From Vreelandella aquamarina (GTDB lineage: Bacteria; Pseudomonadota; Gammaproteobacteria; Pseudomonadales; Halomonadaceae): a DNA stretch of 64,000 bases. The translations under genes and the position numbers were made by a program. The stretch is from NCBI RefSeq assembly GCF_020075495.1, contig NZ_JABYQT010000003.1:395548-459547 (forward strand), read 5' to 3'. This document shows, piece by piece, positions 35,551 to 44,452 of the stretch (its first letter is position 1; each line of letters begins with the position of its first letter). The notes under the pieces are model-generated. The model searched no databases. It saw only the letters and a list, made by a program, of their open reading frames with translations, and was not told where the DNA came from.

Positions 35551-36765
35551 CGAGGGAAACAGGCGCATCCACAGGCCGACTACCGCCAGCGTGCCCACGC
35601 CGCCAATCACCGCGGCGGGCACTACGCCAACTCCGGCGGCCATGCTGCCCGCGCGAAACTCGCCCAGCTCGTTGCTCGAGCCGATGAACAGCATATTGAC
35701 CGCGTTGACCCGGCCGCGCATTTCATCCGGCGTTGCCAGCTGGATCACGGTGGTACGCACATAGACGCTGATCATGTCCGCCGCGCCCGCCACCAGCATG
35801 GCGATCATCGATACCCAGAACAGCGTCGAGAAGGCGAACACCAGGTTCGCCACCCCGAACACGGCCACCGCGGCAAACATCACGTGCCCGGCGCGGCGCT
35901 TGATACCCCGAACCCCCAGGTAAAGCCCCATCAGAAGCGCCCCCACCGCAATGGCGCTGCGCAAGGCGCCCAGCCCTTCCGGGCCCACGTGCAGCACTTC
36001 CTGCGCGTAAATAGGCAGCAGTGCTACCACCCCGCCCAGCAGCACCGCGAAAAGATCCAGCGAAATCGCTCCCAGGATGATCGGCTGGTAGCGGATATAG
36101 CGAATGCCGGCAGAGAAACGCTTCCAGGCCGTGCTTTCAAGCGCCTTGGCCTTCTCGACGTAGCGCACCGGCACCAGTACCAGCAGGGCAAGCGCAATGA
36201 CAAAACAGCCCAGGCACACGCTGTAAGCGAGGCGTCCGCCACCCAGGGCGTAAAGGACGCCACCCAGCAGCGGTCCGCTGATGACCGCCACTTTCATGAT
36301 CGAGCTGTTAAGCGCAATGGCCTGGGCGAGCTGGGCGCGAGGCACGATGTTGGGCAGCAGGCTTTGCAGGGTCGGGCCGGTAAACGCGCGGGCGCAGCCG
36401 AACAGCGCCAGCACCGCGTAAAACTCCGTCACACGGCCGTGATTGGCCTGGGCCAGCATCAACAGCAGTGCACTGCAGAGCGCCTGAACCGCCCAGCTCA
36501 GTTGAAGAATGCGCTTGCGTGGAAAGCGGTCGACGACATCACCTGCCGGCAACAGCAGCACCACCATGGGCAGAAACTGGGCAAGGCCTACATAGGCCAG
36601 CGACATCGGGTCACGGGTGATGGCATACACCTGCCAGGCGACCACGATGGCCTGGATCTGCATGGCAAAGACCGCCGCCAGGCGCGAGAGCAGAAAGCTC
36701 AAAAACCCCGGCTGGCGATGAATGGGGACTAGCGGCGCGTCAGACGTCGGTGCAACTTGAGACAT
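35515..36765 (-). CDS. MFS transporter of the enterobactin-exporter (EntS/MFS_3) type
   Basis: Inner-membrane transporter of 416 aa with about 12 hydrophobic segments. The MFS signature loop between TM2 and TM3 is GDVVDRFPRKRILQ. N-terminal RLAAVFAMQIQAIVVAWQVYAITRDPMSLAYVGLAQFLP is characteristic of the MFS_3 group. The substrate is unknown; no siderophore genes are near. It overlaps the end of cobA on the opposite strand and is divergent from dkgB across a region with a clear inverted repeat. Confidence 0.83.
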   Translation of the reverse strand: MSQVAPTSDAPLVPIHRQPGFLSFLLSRLAAVFAMQIQAIVVAWQVYAITRDPMSLAYVGLAQFLPMVVLLLPAGDVVDRFPRKRILQLSWAVQALCSALLLMLAQANHGRVTEFYAVLALFGCARAFTGPTLQSLLPNIVPRAQLAQAIALNSSIMKVAVISGPLLGGVLYALGGGRLAYSVCLGCFVIALALLVLVPVRYVEKAKALESTAWKRFSAGIRYIRYQPIILGAISLDLFAVLLGGVVALLPIYAQEVLHVGPEGLGALRSAIAVGALLMGLYLGVRGIKRRAGHVMFAAVAVFGVANLVFAFSTLFWVSMIAMLVAGAADMISVYVRTTVIQLATPDEMRGRVNAVNMLFIGSSNELGEFRAGSMAAGVGVVPAAVIGGVGTLAVVGLWMRLFPSLRQVDRFDDAR

Positions 36766-36796
36766 GGCGAGGAGTCTTTGTTAGCAGGCAAATGGT

Positions 36797-36811
36797 AACG
36801 ATACTATCGTT
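36797..36811. promoter_or_regulatory. Inverted repeat between MFS gene and dkgB
   Basis: AACGAT-ACT-ATCGTT, a perfect 6-bp dyad overlapped by CTATC-GTT-GATAG. It lies 31 bp before the MFS start on one side and 130 bp before dkgB on the other. It looks like a repressor site; no regulator gene is adjacent. Confidence 0.5.
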
Positions 36812-36941
36812 GATAGCGTCACACACGGTTAAAAGCGCAAACTGGCGAAAACCGGCGATTGCGTTTCAAGCCCGCGGTTGAAGAAGGCTTCATCATACCC
36901 CATGTTGATTAACACGCTATTCATTGGAAAGGATGCTGACG

Positions 36942-37751
36942 ATGCACAACACGATTCCCAACCCCGGCTTTGGTACCTATCGTCTTGAAGGCGCCACCTT
37001 GAAGCAGAGCGTTCATGCGGCGCTGGCGGCGGGCTATCGCCATATCGATACCGCCCAGTTCTACGGCAACGAGAAAAGCGTCGGTGAAGCCATCCGCGAC
37101 AGCGACGTGCCGCGAAGCGAGATCTTTCTGACCACCAAGGTATGGTTCGATAACCTCGAGCCCACGCGCCTGCAAGAGAGCGTTGACGAGAGCCTCGAAA
37201 AGCTTGGCACCGAGTACGTGGATCTTCTGCTCATCCACTGGCCGTCGCCGAATGACGAAGTGCCGATGAAGGATTACCTGGTGGCGCTCAAGGAACTGAA
37301 GAAACTGGGCAAGACGCGCCACATCGGTGTCTCCAACTTCACCATTGCCCAGCTCGACCAGGCGGTGGAGATTCTGGGCAAGGGGGAAATTCTCACCAAC
37401 CAGATCGAGGTGCACCCCTTCCTGCAAAACCGCAAACTCGCCGAACATTGTGAAAAGCTGGGCATTGCGGTCACTGCCTTCATGCCGCTGGCCGTCGGCA
37501 AGGTGATGGACGACGCGGTGCTCCAGGATATCGCCAAGGCCCATGAGGTCACGCCCGCGCAGGTCGCCCTGGCCTGGATCAAGCAGCGCGACATGATCAC
37601 CATTCCGTCATCCACCAAGGCGCGCAATATCGAAAGCAACATCAAGGCCTTCGAGATCACGTTGAGCGACGCCGAAATGGCGGACATCGCCAGGCTCGAG
37701 CGCGGCGAGCGCATCGCCAACCCGGATTTCGCCCCGGCCTGGGATGAGTAA
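36942..37751 (+). CDS. dkgB: Aldo/keto reductase, 2,5-diketo-D-gluconate reductase B type
   Basis: NADPH-dependent reductase of 269 aa, aligned along its length with E. coli DkgB (LIHWPSPNDEV, HIGVSNFT, NQIEVHPFLQNRKL, IPSSTKARNIESN). The AKR tetrad is in place: D in GYRHIDTAQFYGNE, the following Y, K in TTKVW and H in LIHWP. It reduces 2,5-diketogluconate, methylglyoxal and similar carbonyls. Start 36942 has AAGGA 8 bases upstream; an in-frame ATG at 36933 overlaps that site and is less likely. It ends before a strong terminator. Confidence 0.9.
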   Translation: MHNTIPNPGFGTYRLEGATLKQSVHAALAAGYRHIDTAQFYGNEKSVGEAIRDSDVPRSEIFLTTKVWFDNLEPTRLQESVDESLEKLGTEYVDLLLIHWPSPNDEVPMKDYLVALKELKKLGKTRHIGVSNFTIAQLDQAVEILGKGEILTNQIEVHPFLQNRKLAEHCEKLGIAVTAFMPLAVGKVMDDAVLQDIAKAHEVTPAQVALAWIKQRDMITIPSSTKARNIESNIKAFEITLSDAEMADIARLERGERIANPDFAPAWDE

Positions 37752-37797
37752 TATTGTTTAACGCTCAGGAACCCCGCCGGGGTTTACGGGTCGTAAT

Positions 37798-37828
37798 CGG
37801 CGCCTGCCTTTGCAGGCGCCGTTTCTTT
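37798..37828 (+). terminator. Rho-independent terminator of dkgB
   Basis: CGGCGCCTGC-CTTT-GCAGGCGCCG (10 perfect bp) followed by TTTCTTT. A second small hairpin, AACCCC-GCC-GGGGTT, lies just upstream at 37770-37784. Confidence 0.85.
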
Positions 37829-37855
37829 CGTGAAAAACGCCCTGAAGGAGTCACC

Positions 37856-38005
37856 ATGAAATCGCACAAGGTTCGTGATAACGCGCTCAAGGCGCAGCTG
37901 CGCACCCCCATGTTCAAGATGCAGCAGCAAACGCCCAAGAAGGGAAAAGGCAGCTACTCCCGCAAAGGGAAAAAGGCCCTGCGGGGGTATCGCCAAGCCG
38001 CCTGA
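37856..38005 (+). CDS. arfA: Alternative ribosome-rescue factor A
   Basis: Small basic protein of 49 aa that recruits RF2 to ribosomes stalled on messages lacking a stop codon, as backup to tmRNA. The N-terminal KVRDNALKAQLRTPMFKMQ matches E. coli ArfA KDNAIEALLHDPLFRQR, and the ribosome-binding KKGKGSYSRKGKKALRG matches KKGKGSYMRKGKHGNRG. AAGGAG lies 5 bases before the ATG. It is shorter than the 72-aa E. coli precursor but ends about where the functional, truncated form does. The stop codon lies in the loop of an RNA hairpin (37992-38019), recalling the RNase III or terminator control of E. coli arfA. Confidence 0.88.
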   Translation: MKSHKVRDNALKAQLRTPMFKMQQQTPKKGKGSYSRKGKKALRGYRQAA

Positions 38006-38019
38006 TATGGCGCTTTGGC
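37992..38019 (+). promoter_or_regulatory. Hairpin enclosing the arfA stop codon
   Basis: GCCAAG..CGCC pairs with GGCG..CTTTGGC: 4 inner pairs (37999-38002 with 38009-38012) and 6 outer ones with one bulge per side. The 6-nt loop is TGATAT, starting with the arfA TGA. No T-run follows, which fits RNase III cleavage better than termination. Confidence 0.55.
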
Positions 38020-38055
38020 AATGCCTCTGCAAGCTCGTATGGCTCACTTGCTGTT

Positions 38056-39942
38056 CTAGCGGTAGCCGTGCGCCTGAAGTCGAAAAAGCGCCGCGTAGCG
38101 GCCGTCAAGCGCAAGAAGCGCTTCGTGCGTGCCGCGCTCCAGCACGCGCCCCTGGTCAATCACTAGAATCATATCGGCGCTGCGCACCGTCGAGAAACGG
38201 TGGGAGATCAGAATCGTCATCTTGTCACGGCTGTGTGCGCGAAAGCGGGTAAACACGTCGGCTTCCGCGGCGGCGTCCATGGCGGCGGTGGGTTCATCCA
38301 GCACCAGGATATCGGCTCCTTCGCGCATATACGCGCGGGAGAGCGCGATCTTCTGCCACTGGCCGCCGGAAAGCTCCTGACCATCCTTGAACCAGCGGCC
38401 AAGCTGAGTGTGGTAGCCCTTGGGCATCCTTTCGATAAAGCTATCCGCCATGCCGTAGTGGGCCGCCTGCTGCCAGCGTGTCTCATCATTGAACGCATGG
38501 GTATCGCCCACCCCCAGATTTTCGCCCACCTGCAGCTGATAGCGCACGAAGTCCTGAAAGATGACCCCGATGCGCCTGCGCAGCGCGCCGGTTTCCCAGT
38601 CGCGCAGGTCAGTACCATCCAGCAGGATGCGTCCGTGGGTAGGCTGATAAAGTCGCGTCAGAAGCTTGATCAGGGTGGTCTTGCCCGAGCCGTTTTCCCC
38701 GACCAGCGCAAGGCTCTGACCCGGCGCCAGGTGCAGGGAAATATTCTGAAGTACCTGCTTGCCACCCGGGTAGGCGAAGCTTACGTTCTCGAAGCGCAGC
38801 CCGTCGCCTGGGTATGTCCCCTGGGTCAGGCTACCGCCTTCGGGCTCGGTGGGTTGCTCGAGGTATTCGTAGAGGTTGGAGAGGTAGAGATTGTCTTCGT
38901 ACATACCGCTGATCGCGGTCAAACTTGCCGAAAGCGCCGACTGGCCCTGCTTGAACACCATCAGGTACATGGTCATCTGGCCAAGGGTCAGCGCACCGGC
39001 GATGGTTTCGATCACGACCCAGGCGTAGGCGGCGTAAAACGTCAGCGTGCCGAGCAGGCCAAGCACGAATCCCCAGCTTTCACGATGAAGAGTCAGACGG
39101 CGGTCTTCGGCAAACAGGCGGGTGAAGATATCCCGGTAACGCTGGAGAAAAAGCCCTTCAAGGCCGAACAGCTTGACCTCCTTGATGCTGTCTTCACGCG
39201 CCAGCACGGTTTCCAGATAGCCCTGCATGCGGGTTTCCGGCGAGCGGCGGCGAAACAGGCGAAAGGCATCGCCGGAAAACTTGGCTTCCGAGATAAACAC
39301 CGGCAAAGCGCCAATGATCAGTATCAGCAGCGCCCAGGGCGAGAACTGGATCAGCAGCACGCTGAAGCTGCCGAGCGAAATGGCGTTCTGCAGCAGGCCG
39401 AAGGTTTTATTGACCAGCGCCAGCGGCCGGGTGGAGGCTTCCCGGCGGGCGCGAGTGAGCTGATCATAAAGCTCGGAGTCTTCGAACTGGCCAAGCGACA
39501 GCGTGCCGGCCTTTTCCAGAATCATGACGTTGACCTTCTGTCCCAGCAGCGCGCGCAGCAGCGCCTGCTGGGCGGAAAGGCCGCGCTGGGCCAGGGCAAT
39601 GAGTCCAATGATCAATGCCTCGGCCCCCACCAGCTTCAGTACCGGGGTGATGGAGGCCAGCAGATTGGGGGCCTCTGCCGCCTGGTGCGCCGCCATGGCG
39701 CTGACCACACCATCCACGATCAACTGGCCCACCCAGGCCGCCACCGCGGGCAGTACACCTGCCACCAGCGTGCACAAGGCGAGGCCAAACATCATCCAGC
39801 GCGAGGTTTCCCACACCAGGCCAAGGGCACGCTGACTGTAGCGAAAAACGCTGAAAAAGCCGCTAAGCGGTGAGGAGCTTGAGTGGGGGGAGGGAGGTTG
39901 CATGGCGTGGCTAAGCGGCATCCAGAAAAAGGGGAGTGCCAT
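38056..39942 (-). CDS. ABC transporter, fused permease and ATPase
   Basis: Half-transporter of the exporter type: N-terminal membrane domain with about six segments (residues 40-330) and C-terminal nucleotide-binding domain. Walker A is GENGSGKTT, the Q-loop is in IGVIFQDFVRYQ, the signature is LSGGQWQKIALSRA, Walker B is ILVLDEPTAAMD and the switch histidine is in ISHRFSTVR. It should act as a homodimer. No start has a good ribosome site; the longest is given, and MQPPSPHSS at 39903 is an alternative. The substrate is unknown; the group includes peptide and lipid exporters. Confidence 0.85.
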   Translation of the reverse strand: MALPFFWMPLSHAMQPPSPHSSSSPLSGFFSVFRYSQRALGLVWETSRWMMFGLALCTLVAGVLPAVAAWVGQLIVDGVVSAMAAHQAAEAPNLLASITPVLKLVGAEALIIGLIALAQRGLSAQQALLRALLGQKVNVMILEKAGTLSLGQFEDSELYDQLTRARREASTRPLALVNKTFGLLQNAISLGSFSVLLIQFSPWALLILIIGALPVFISEAKFSGDAFRLFRRRSPETRMQGYLETVLAREDSIKEVKLFGLEGLFLQRYRDIFTRLFAEDRRLTLHRESWGFVLGLLGTLTFYAAYAWVVIETIAGALTLGQMTMYLMVFKQGQSALSASLTAISGMYEDNLYLSNLYEYLEQPTEPEGGSLTQGTYPGDGLRFENVSFAYPGGKQVLQNISLHLAPGQSLALVGENGSGKTTLIKLLTRLYQPTHGRILLDGTDLRDWETGALRRRIGVIFQDFVRYQLQVGENLGVGDTHAFNDETRWQQAAHYGMADSFIERMPKGYHTQLGRWFKDGQELSGGQWQKIALSRAYMREGADILVLDEPTAAMDAAAEADVFTRFRAHSRDKMTILISHRFSTVRSADMILVIDQGRVLERGTHEALLALDGRYAALFRLQAHGYR

Positions 39943-40023
39943 GATGCGATGGAAAGGCGTGGATAGCCAGCCTGACTGCCGATGTGAAGTTGTCGGCAGT
40001 CAGCAGGGCATCAGCAACGCAGG

Positions 40024-40554
40024 TCAGGCAATGACAAAGGCGCCGTACACAAGCGCTGCCATGACCACAAAGGCCGGGTGAATATTGAAACGCACCAGCG
40101 CAATGGCGGCGATCACACCAATGATCACCGTGTGCAGCCAGCCGGCACCGTTGACGCCTTCGAGCAGAAAGCCAAGCGTCAGCCAGGCCATCATCATGGC
40201 GATCACCGGGCGCACCCACTGGCTCATGCGCTTGACCTGAGGGGATTCGCGGTGACGATACAAGAGCCCGAGAGCGGCAATCATCAGCAAAAGCGATGGC
40301 ACCACGGTTGCAGCGATTGCTACGAAGGCACCGCCAATGCCCGCCACTTCATAGCCCACGTAGCCGGCCATCTTGGTGGCAATGGGGCTTGGCAAGGCAT
40401 TGCCGAGCGCCAGGGTTTCGGCAAAGCCCTGCGAGGTCATCCAGCCGTAACGGCCGACGACTTCTGCCTCGATCAACGGGATGATGGCCGGGCCGCCACC
40501 GTAACCCACGATATTGGGAATGAAAAACGCCAGAAAAAGCTCCCAGTAGATCAT
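40024..40554 (-). CDS. Chr (chromate ion transporter family) half-protein, second of pair
   Basis: Membrane protein of 176 aa with the single CHR domain: FIPNIVGYGGGPAIIPLIEAE-type N-terminus and ALGNALPSPIATKMAGYVGY. Short-chain CHR proteins work as heterodimeric pairs; the partner gene overlaps its start by 4 bp (ATGA). Proven members export chromate; many are uncharacterised. Confidence 0.85.
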   Translation of the reverse strand: MIYWELFLAFFIPNIVGYGGGPAIIPLIEAEVVGRYGWMTSQGFAETLALGNALPSPIATKMAGYVGYEVAGIGGAFVAIAATVVPSLLLMIAALGLLYRHRESPQVKRMSQWVRPVIAMMMAWLTLGFLLEGVNGAGWLHTVIIGVIAAIALVRFNIHPAFVVMAALVYGAFVIA

Positions 40555-41108
40555 GCCGAGCGCTCCGCTTTCTTGAGTTTGGAGAAGGGGATGAACGCGG
40601 CAATCAGAATCGCGCCGATGATGATGCCCGGATGAACGCCCAGCCAGTAAATCAGTGCGCCTGACACAACGGCCATGAGGCTACTGACCAGCCAGCCCAG
40701 TGCCTTTTGTGATTTATCGAAGAAATCCCATGCCAGTTGTCCCATCATGATCATTACCACCGGCACCACGGCTTGCCCCATGCCGCGAATCCACGCAACA
40801 TCCCGGTAGCGGCTGAAAATGCCCAGCATGATGATCATGGCTACTACCATGGGAAGTGCGACCGCCGTGACGGCAACGACACAGCCCAGAGGGCCGCCCA
40901 CGCGATAGCCGATGTAACCGGGCATCTTGGTGGCAATCGGACCGGGCAGGGTGTTGCCGATGGCCAGGATATCGGCAAACTCTTCGTCGTTGAGCCACTT
41001 GTAGCGAGCGACGACTTCGGCATGTACCAGCGGTATCATCGAAGGGCCGCCTCCAAATCCAAAGATGCCGACACGAAAGAAAGCCCAGAACAGGGAAGTC
41101 TGTTTCAT
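40551..41108 (-). CDS. Chr (chromate ion transporter family) half-protein, first of pair
   Basis: Membrane protein of 185 aa with one CHR domain: FFRVGIFGFGGGPSMIPLVHAEVV, IGNTLPGPIATKMPGYIGYRVGG. It is homologous to its downstream partner, overlaps it by 4 bp, and has presumably the opposite topology. The operon is divergent from a GntR regulator 169 bp away; a 22-bp near-palindrome lies between them. No ChrB-type regulator is present. Confidence 0.86.
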   Translation of the reverse strand: MKQTSLFWAFFRVGIFGFGGGPSMIPLVHAEVVARYKWLNDEEFADILAIGNTLPGPIATKMPGYIGYRVGGPLGCVVAVTAVALPMVVAMIIMLGIFSRYRDVAWIRGMGQAVVPVVMIMMGQLAWDFFDKSQKALGWLVSSLMAVVSGALIYWLGVHPGIIIGAILIAAFIPFSKLKKAERSA

Positions 41109-41171
41109 TGGTGCGATACACCCATGCTAAGCGGAAGGGAAAACATATTTTTTCTCTTTTATCGTTTATTT

Positions 41172-41193
41172 AGTAAAAAATCGATTATTTACT
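41172..41193. promoter_or_regulatory. 22-bp near-perfect palindrome between chr pair and gntR
   Basis: AGTAAAAAATCGATTATTTACT: 10 of 11 base pairs are symmetric around ATCGAT. It lies 64 bp before the chr pair and 85 bp before the GntR gene and is the likely operator of that regulator. Confidence 0.6.
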
Positions 41194-41277
41194 TGGCGTA
41201 GAATATAGGTGAGGCCGCTAGCCGGCGTCAACACTGAATAATCTACAGGCGCGCAAGGTGGACGAAAGGACCCTATC

Positions 41278-41949
41278 ATGACCCAGCATATCCAGCCCCC
41301 TACCAGCACGGCATCGAGTCGCATTTATGATATTTTACGCAAGGATCTGGTAGGAGGGCGCTTTGCCGCTGGCGAAAAGTTGGCGATCAATGCCCTGAAG
41401 GAACAGTATCAGGTAGGGTTGAGTCCGCTACGCGAGGCCTTGAACAAGCTTGCCGCCTACGGTCTGCTGATTCAGGAAAATCAGCGTGGCTTTCGAGTAC
41501 CGACGCTTTCACGCAATGAACTCGATGACATCGCCCAGATGCGCCTGGCGCTGGAAGGCATGGCGTTCGAACAAGCCATCGTGCATGGCGATGCTGCCTG
41601 GGAGGCCGACCTGCTCGCCGCCGAACACCGTTTGAAGTGCGCTGACATGACGCTCGACAAGGATGACGAGTGGGAGCGCCTGCATACCCAGTTCCATCGC
41701 ACCCTGGTGGCCCCTTGCGGGTCTGTCTGGTTGCTGCGGTTCATCGAACAGCTTCACGATCAGTTTGATCGCTATCGCCGCCTGGGCCCCAGGATGCCCA
41801 CGGTGCGCCAGGAGCTCGACCAGCAGCACCACGAGCTGGTAGCGCTTGCCATGAAACGCGATGGCCAGGCCGCTCGGGCGCTACTGGATGATCATATTCG
41901 CACGTCCTACGATGTGGCGCTGCAGTGCTTTCTGTCACACAGCCGCTGA
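41278..41949 (+). CDS. GntR-family regulator with FCD domain
   Basis: Transcription factor of 223 aa. N-terminal winged helix-turn-helix (residues 12-78: SRIYDILRKDLVGGRFAAGEKL, then YQVGLSPLREALNKL) and C-terminal FCD effector domain with metal-type histidines (LHTQFHRTLVAPCGS, QQHHELVALAM). It resembles CsiR-like regulators. It is divergent from the chr pair and probably controls it together with itself through the palindrome at 41172. Codon use matches its surroundings. Confidence 0.83.
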   Translation: MTQHIQPPTSTASSRIYDILRKDLVGGRFAAGEKLAINALKEQYQVGLSPLREALNKLAAYGLLIQENQRGFRVPTLSRNELDDIAQMRLALEGMAFEQAIVHGDAAWEADLLAAEHRLKCADMTLDKDDEWERLHTQFHRTLVAPCGSVWLLRFIEQLHDQFDRYRRLGPRMPTVRQELDQQHHELVALAMKRDGQAARALLDDHIRTSYDVALQCFLSHSR

Positions 41950-42025
41950 GCACCGGCTCGGGCGTTACGCTTGTCGAAAGGTGTACACTGGCGCGCATCC
42001 AACCCGATAGAGAGCGTATGGCGTA

Positions 42026-42592
42026 ATGCAATATTCAGATGAGGTAGTGGCCGAGCAGACATTGAGCTGGGTGCGCAGGTTTATCGTGGCGCACGACATC
42101 TGCCCCTTTGCCCAGCGCGAAGTCGAGCGCGGCGCCATTCGCGTGGAAGTAGTGCGTTCAAAGAAACTCGAGGTTGCGCTCGAAGAGCTGATGGCGGAAG
42201 TTCAGTGGCTGGATGAGCATCCTGAAACCGAAACCACGCTGCTGGTATTTCCTACCCTGTTCAGGGATTTCGAGCATTATCTGGATTACGTTGAGCTGGC
42301 TGAAAGCATCCTGGTCGAGCAGGGCTATGAAGGTATCTACCAGCTGGCGACCTTCCATCCTGACTACTGCTTCGACGGAGCAGAACCCGACGACGCCTCG
42401 AACTACACCAACCGTTCCCCCTACGCCATGGTGCATCTATTGCGCGAGGCCAGCGTGGAGAAGGCCATCGAATTCTATGGCGACACGTCGGCGATTCCTG
42501 AGCGCAATATCGAACACCTGACCGCCATGGGGGGCGATGAGGCCGAGCGCTACTTGCAGGACGCCCTGGCCCAGGGCGTACCAAAAGATTGA
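42026..42592 (+). CDS. DUF1415 family protein
   Basis: Protein of 188 aa of unknown function, recognised as DUF1415 by ICPFAQREVERGAIRVEVV, LVFPTLFRDFEHYLDYVELAE and QLATFHPDYCFDGAEPDD followed by YTNRSPYAM. Conserved Cys, His and Asp residues (CPFA, FHPDYCF) suggest a metal or redox role, but nothing firm is known. No signal peptide. The ribosome site before the ATG is weak. Confidence 0.8.
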   Translation: MQYSDEVVAEQTLSWVRRFIVAHDICPFAQREVERGAIRVEVVRSKKLEVALEELMAEVQWLDEHPETETTLLVFPTLFRDFEHYLDYVELAESILVEQGYEGIYQLATFHPDYCFDGAEPDDASNYTNRSPYAMVHLLREASVEKAIEFYGDTSAIPERNIEHLTAMGGDEAERYLQDALAQGVPKD

Positions 42593-42660
42593 AAGGATGG
42601 AGATATCCAGGCATTGGCACCGGGCAGCCCAAGCCGCCCGGGCTGACACTACCGGAAAAT

Positions 42661-44328
42661 CTAGAATGCTTCCCACTCAGGCTCTGACGTTGCGGGCTTG
42701 CTGAGCGCGGCAGGCTTGCCGCGTGGTGAGGTGGCGGTCGGCTTGATGGCGGGAGCCGGTTTTAGCGCGACAGGCTGCCCGGCGTGGGACAGCTTGAACG
42801 CGCCCACGAGCTGCGCCAGCCGCGTCGCTTCATCTTCAAGCGAGGCGGAGGCCGTGCTGGTCGCGTCTACCAGCGAGACGTTTTCCTGAGTAACGGAATC
42901 CATCTGGGCAATCGCCGTACTGATCTGTGCAATTCCGGATTCCTGCTCCTTGGCTGCCAACGCCAGCTCCTGCATCATGTCCGTCACGTGGCGAATGGCG
43001 GTGTTGACCTGACCCATGCTCTCACCGTTATGGATGGCCTGGCTCGCCCCTTCGGCAATGCGCTGGGCAATGTCCTCGATCATCGTGCGAATTTCCTTCG
43101 ACGAGTTGGAGGTCTTGGTGGCCAGCGAGCGAACTTCACTCGCCACCACGGCAAAGCCACGGCCGTGTTCACCGGCCCGAGCGGCTTCTACGGAAGCGTT
43201 GAGCGCCAGGATATTGGTCTGGAAGGCGATGGAATCAATCACCTGAACGATGTCATGAACCTTCTGCGAATCCTTCTCGAGATCACGCATCCACTCGCCG
43301 GAGCGCTGGGCTTCGTTTTGGCCCTGTTCTGCCTTTTGCGCGGCGCTTACCGTCAGTTTTTCCGCCTGGGTGGCCGTATCGGCGTTCTGGCGCACGATGG
43401 AGGAAATCTCGTCCATGCTTGCCGCGGTCTGCTGAATGGCGGCCGCCTGCTGTTCGGTGCGCGAGGCAAGATCCTGGCTGCCGCTGGCGATTTCCTGGGA
43501 ACTTGCCGCCACGGCCCGGCTGCTGTGGCCAAGCGTGGCAATCATCTGCTGAAGCTGGGCTTGCATGTCGCGCATGGCGCTATACAGCCTGCCAATCTCG
43601 TTGCGTCCGCGTGCTTCGATATCATTGGTCAAATCGCCCTGGGCAATTCGCTCGCAAAGCGTGACGGCGCGCTGCAGGGGAGTGACTACCAGGCGATTGA
43701 TGCCCAGCTGGACCAGCAGGTACATGATCAATGCTATAGCGATCAAGGTACCGCTTATCAACATATCGCGATTAAGCGTGGACTGGGCCTGGGAGGCGGT
43801 CGCCTGGGCAAACGTCTGAGCGTAGGCGTTGAAGTTACGCACGCCTTGCGTGAATGCATCGAAATCTGCATTAAGGCGTTCGCGATGAACCATCAGAGCA
43901 GTAAAGTTGCCACGCTGCAGGTCGGTGTGAAACGCCGGCGTCATCAGCCGCTCGTACTCGCTGACAAGCGAGGCCACCAGCGGCGCGCGGGGCGAATCGC
44001 CAGGGATGGAAATCGAGCGGAACTCGTTGAACCGATTATCGGCCCGCGTCAACGCTGCCTGGGCCAGTTCCAGTGACTGTGCGGCCAGCGCTGAATCGCC
44101 CTGGGCGGTATAGTCCTGATAGCGTGCAAGACGTACCCGAATCTCCATCAGGTTGACTTCGGCACGATTGATGTAGGCTACCTGCCTGGCTGCCACTTCA
44201 TCCAGCGCGGTCAGGTTCTTGACCGCATTCCGTTCTGCTTGTATGCCAAGCGCCGCTATGACCATCAGCATTATCACCAGCAAGCCTAATGCACCAGCCA
44301 GGGCATATTTCACAGGTAAATCTTTCAT
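42661..44328 (-). CDS. Methyl-accepting chemotaxis protein
   Basis: Transmembrane chemoreceptor of 555 aa. TM1 (residues about 6-28), a periplasmic four-helix Tar-like sensing domain of about 150 residues, TM2 near 187-208, HAMP, then the MA signalling domain with the strictly conserved hairpin tip [20 protein letters not shown]. The extreme C-terminus is PEWEAF, an xWxxF pentapeptide like NWETF of E. coli Tar/Tsr that tethers CheR and CheB. The start [12 protein letters not shown] (44328) is preferred over a GTG 18 bp upstream. The ligand is unknown; no other chemotaxis genes are near. Confidence 0.9.
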   Translation of the reverse strand: MKDLPVKYALAGALGLLVIMLMVIAALGIQAERNAVKNLTALDEVAARQVAYINRAEVNLMEIRVRLARYQDYTAQGDSALAAQSLELAQAALTRADNRFNEFRSISIPGDSPRAPLVASLVSEYERLMTPAFHTDLQRGNFTALMVHRERLNADFDAFTQGVRNFNAYAQTFAQATASQAQSTLNRDMLISGTLIAIALIMYLLVQLGINRLVVTPLQRAVTLCERIAQGDLTNDIEARGRNEIGRLYSAMRDMQAQLQQMIATLGHSSRAVAASSQEIASGSQDLASRTEQQAAAIQQTAASMDEISSIVRQNADTATQAEKLTVSAAQKAEQGQNEAQRSGEWMRDLEKDSQKVHDIVQVIDSIAFQTNILALNASVEAARAGEHGRGFAVVASEVRSLATKTSNSSKEIRTMIEDIAQRIAEGASQAIHNGESMGQVNTAIRHVTDMMQELALAAKEQESGIAQISTAIAQMDSVTQENVSLVDATSTASASLEDEATRLAQLVGAFKLSHAGQPVALKPAPAIKPTATSPRGKPAALSKPATSEPEWEAF

Positions 44329-44452
44329 TATCTCGACATCTCGCACAGAAGGAGCAGAAGGTAGGAAAAGACCAACGCAATGAACACGTTAGTTCACTGC
44401 GTTAGCTACTCTATCGGCGCGGAGCGAAAATGATTTAGGAAAAAATCATGAA

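Noticed and set aside
38200..39873. 557-codon open frame on the plus strand
   Set aside because: It runs antisense to a clear ABC transporter gene; its translation has no family motif and is the type of shadow frame expected in G+C-rich DNA.
42784..44076. 430-codon open frame on the plus strand
   Set aside because: Antisense to the chemoreceptor gene, which has a complete and well-conserved domain order.
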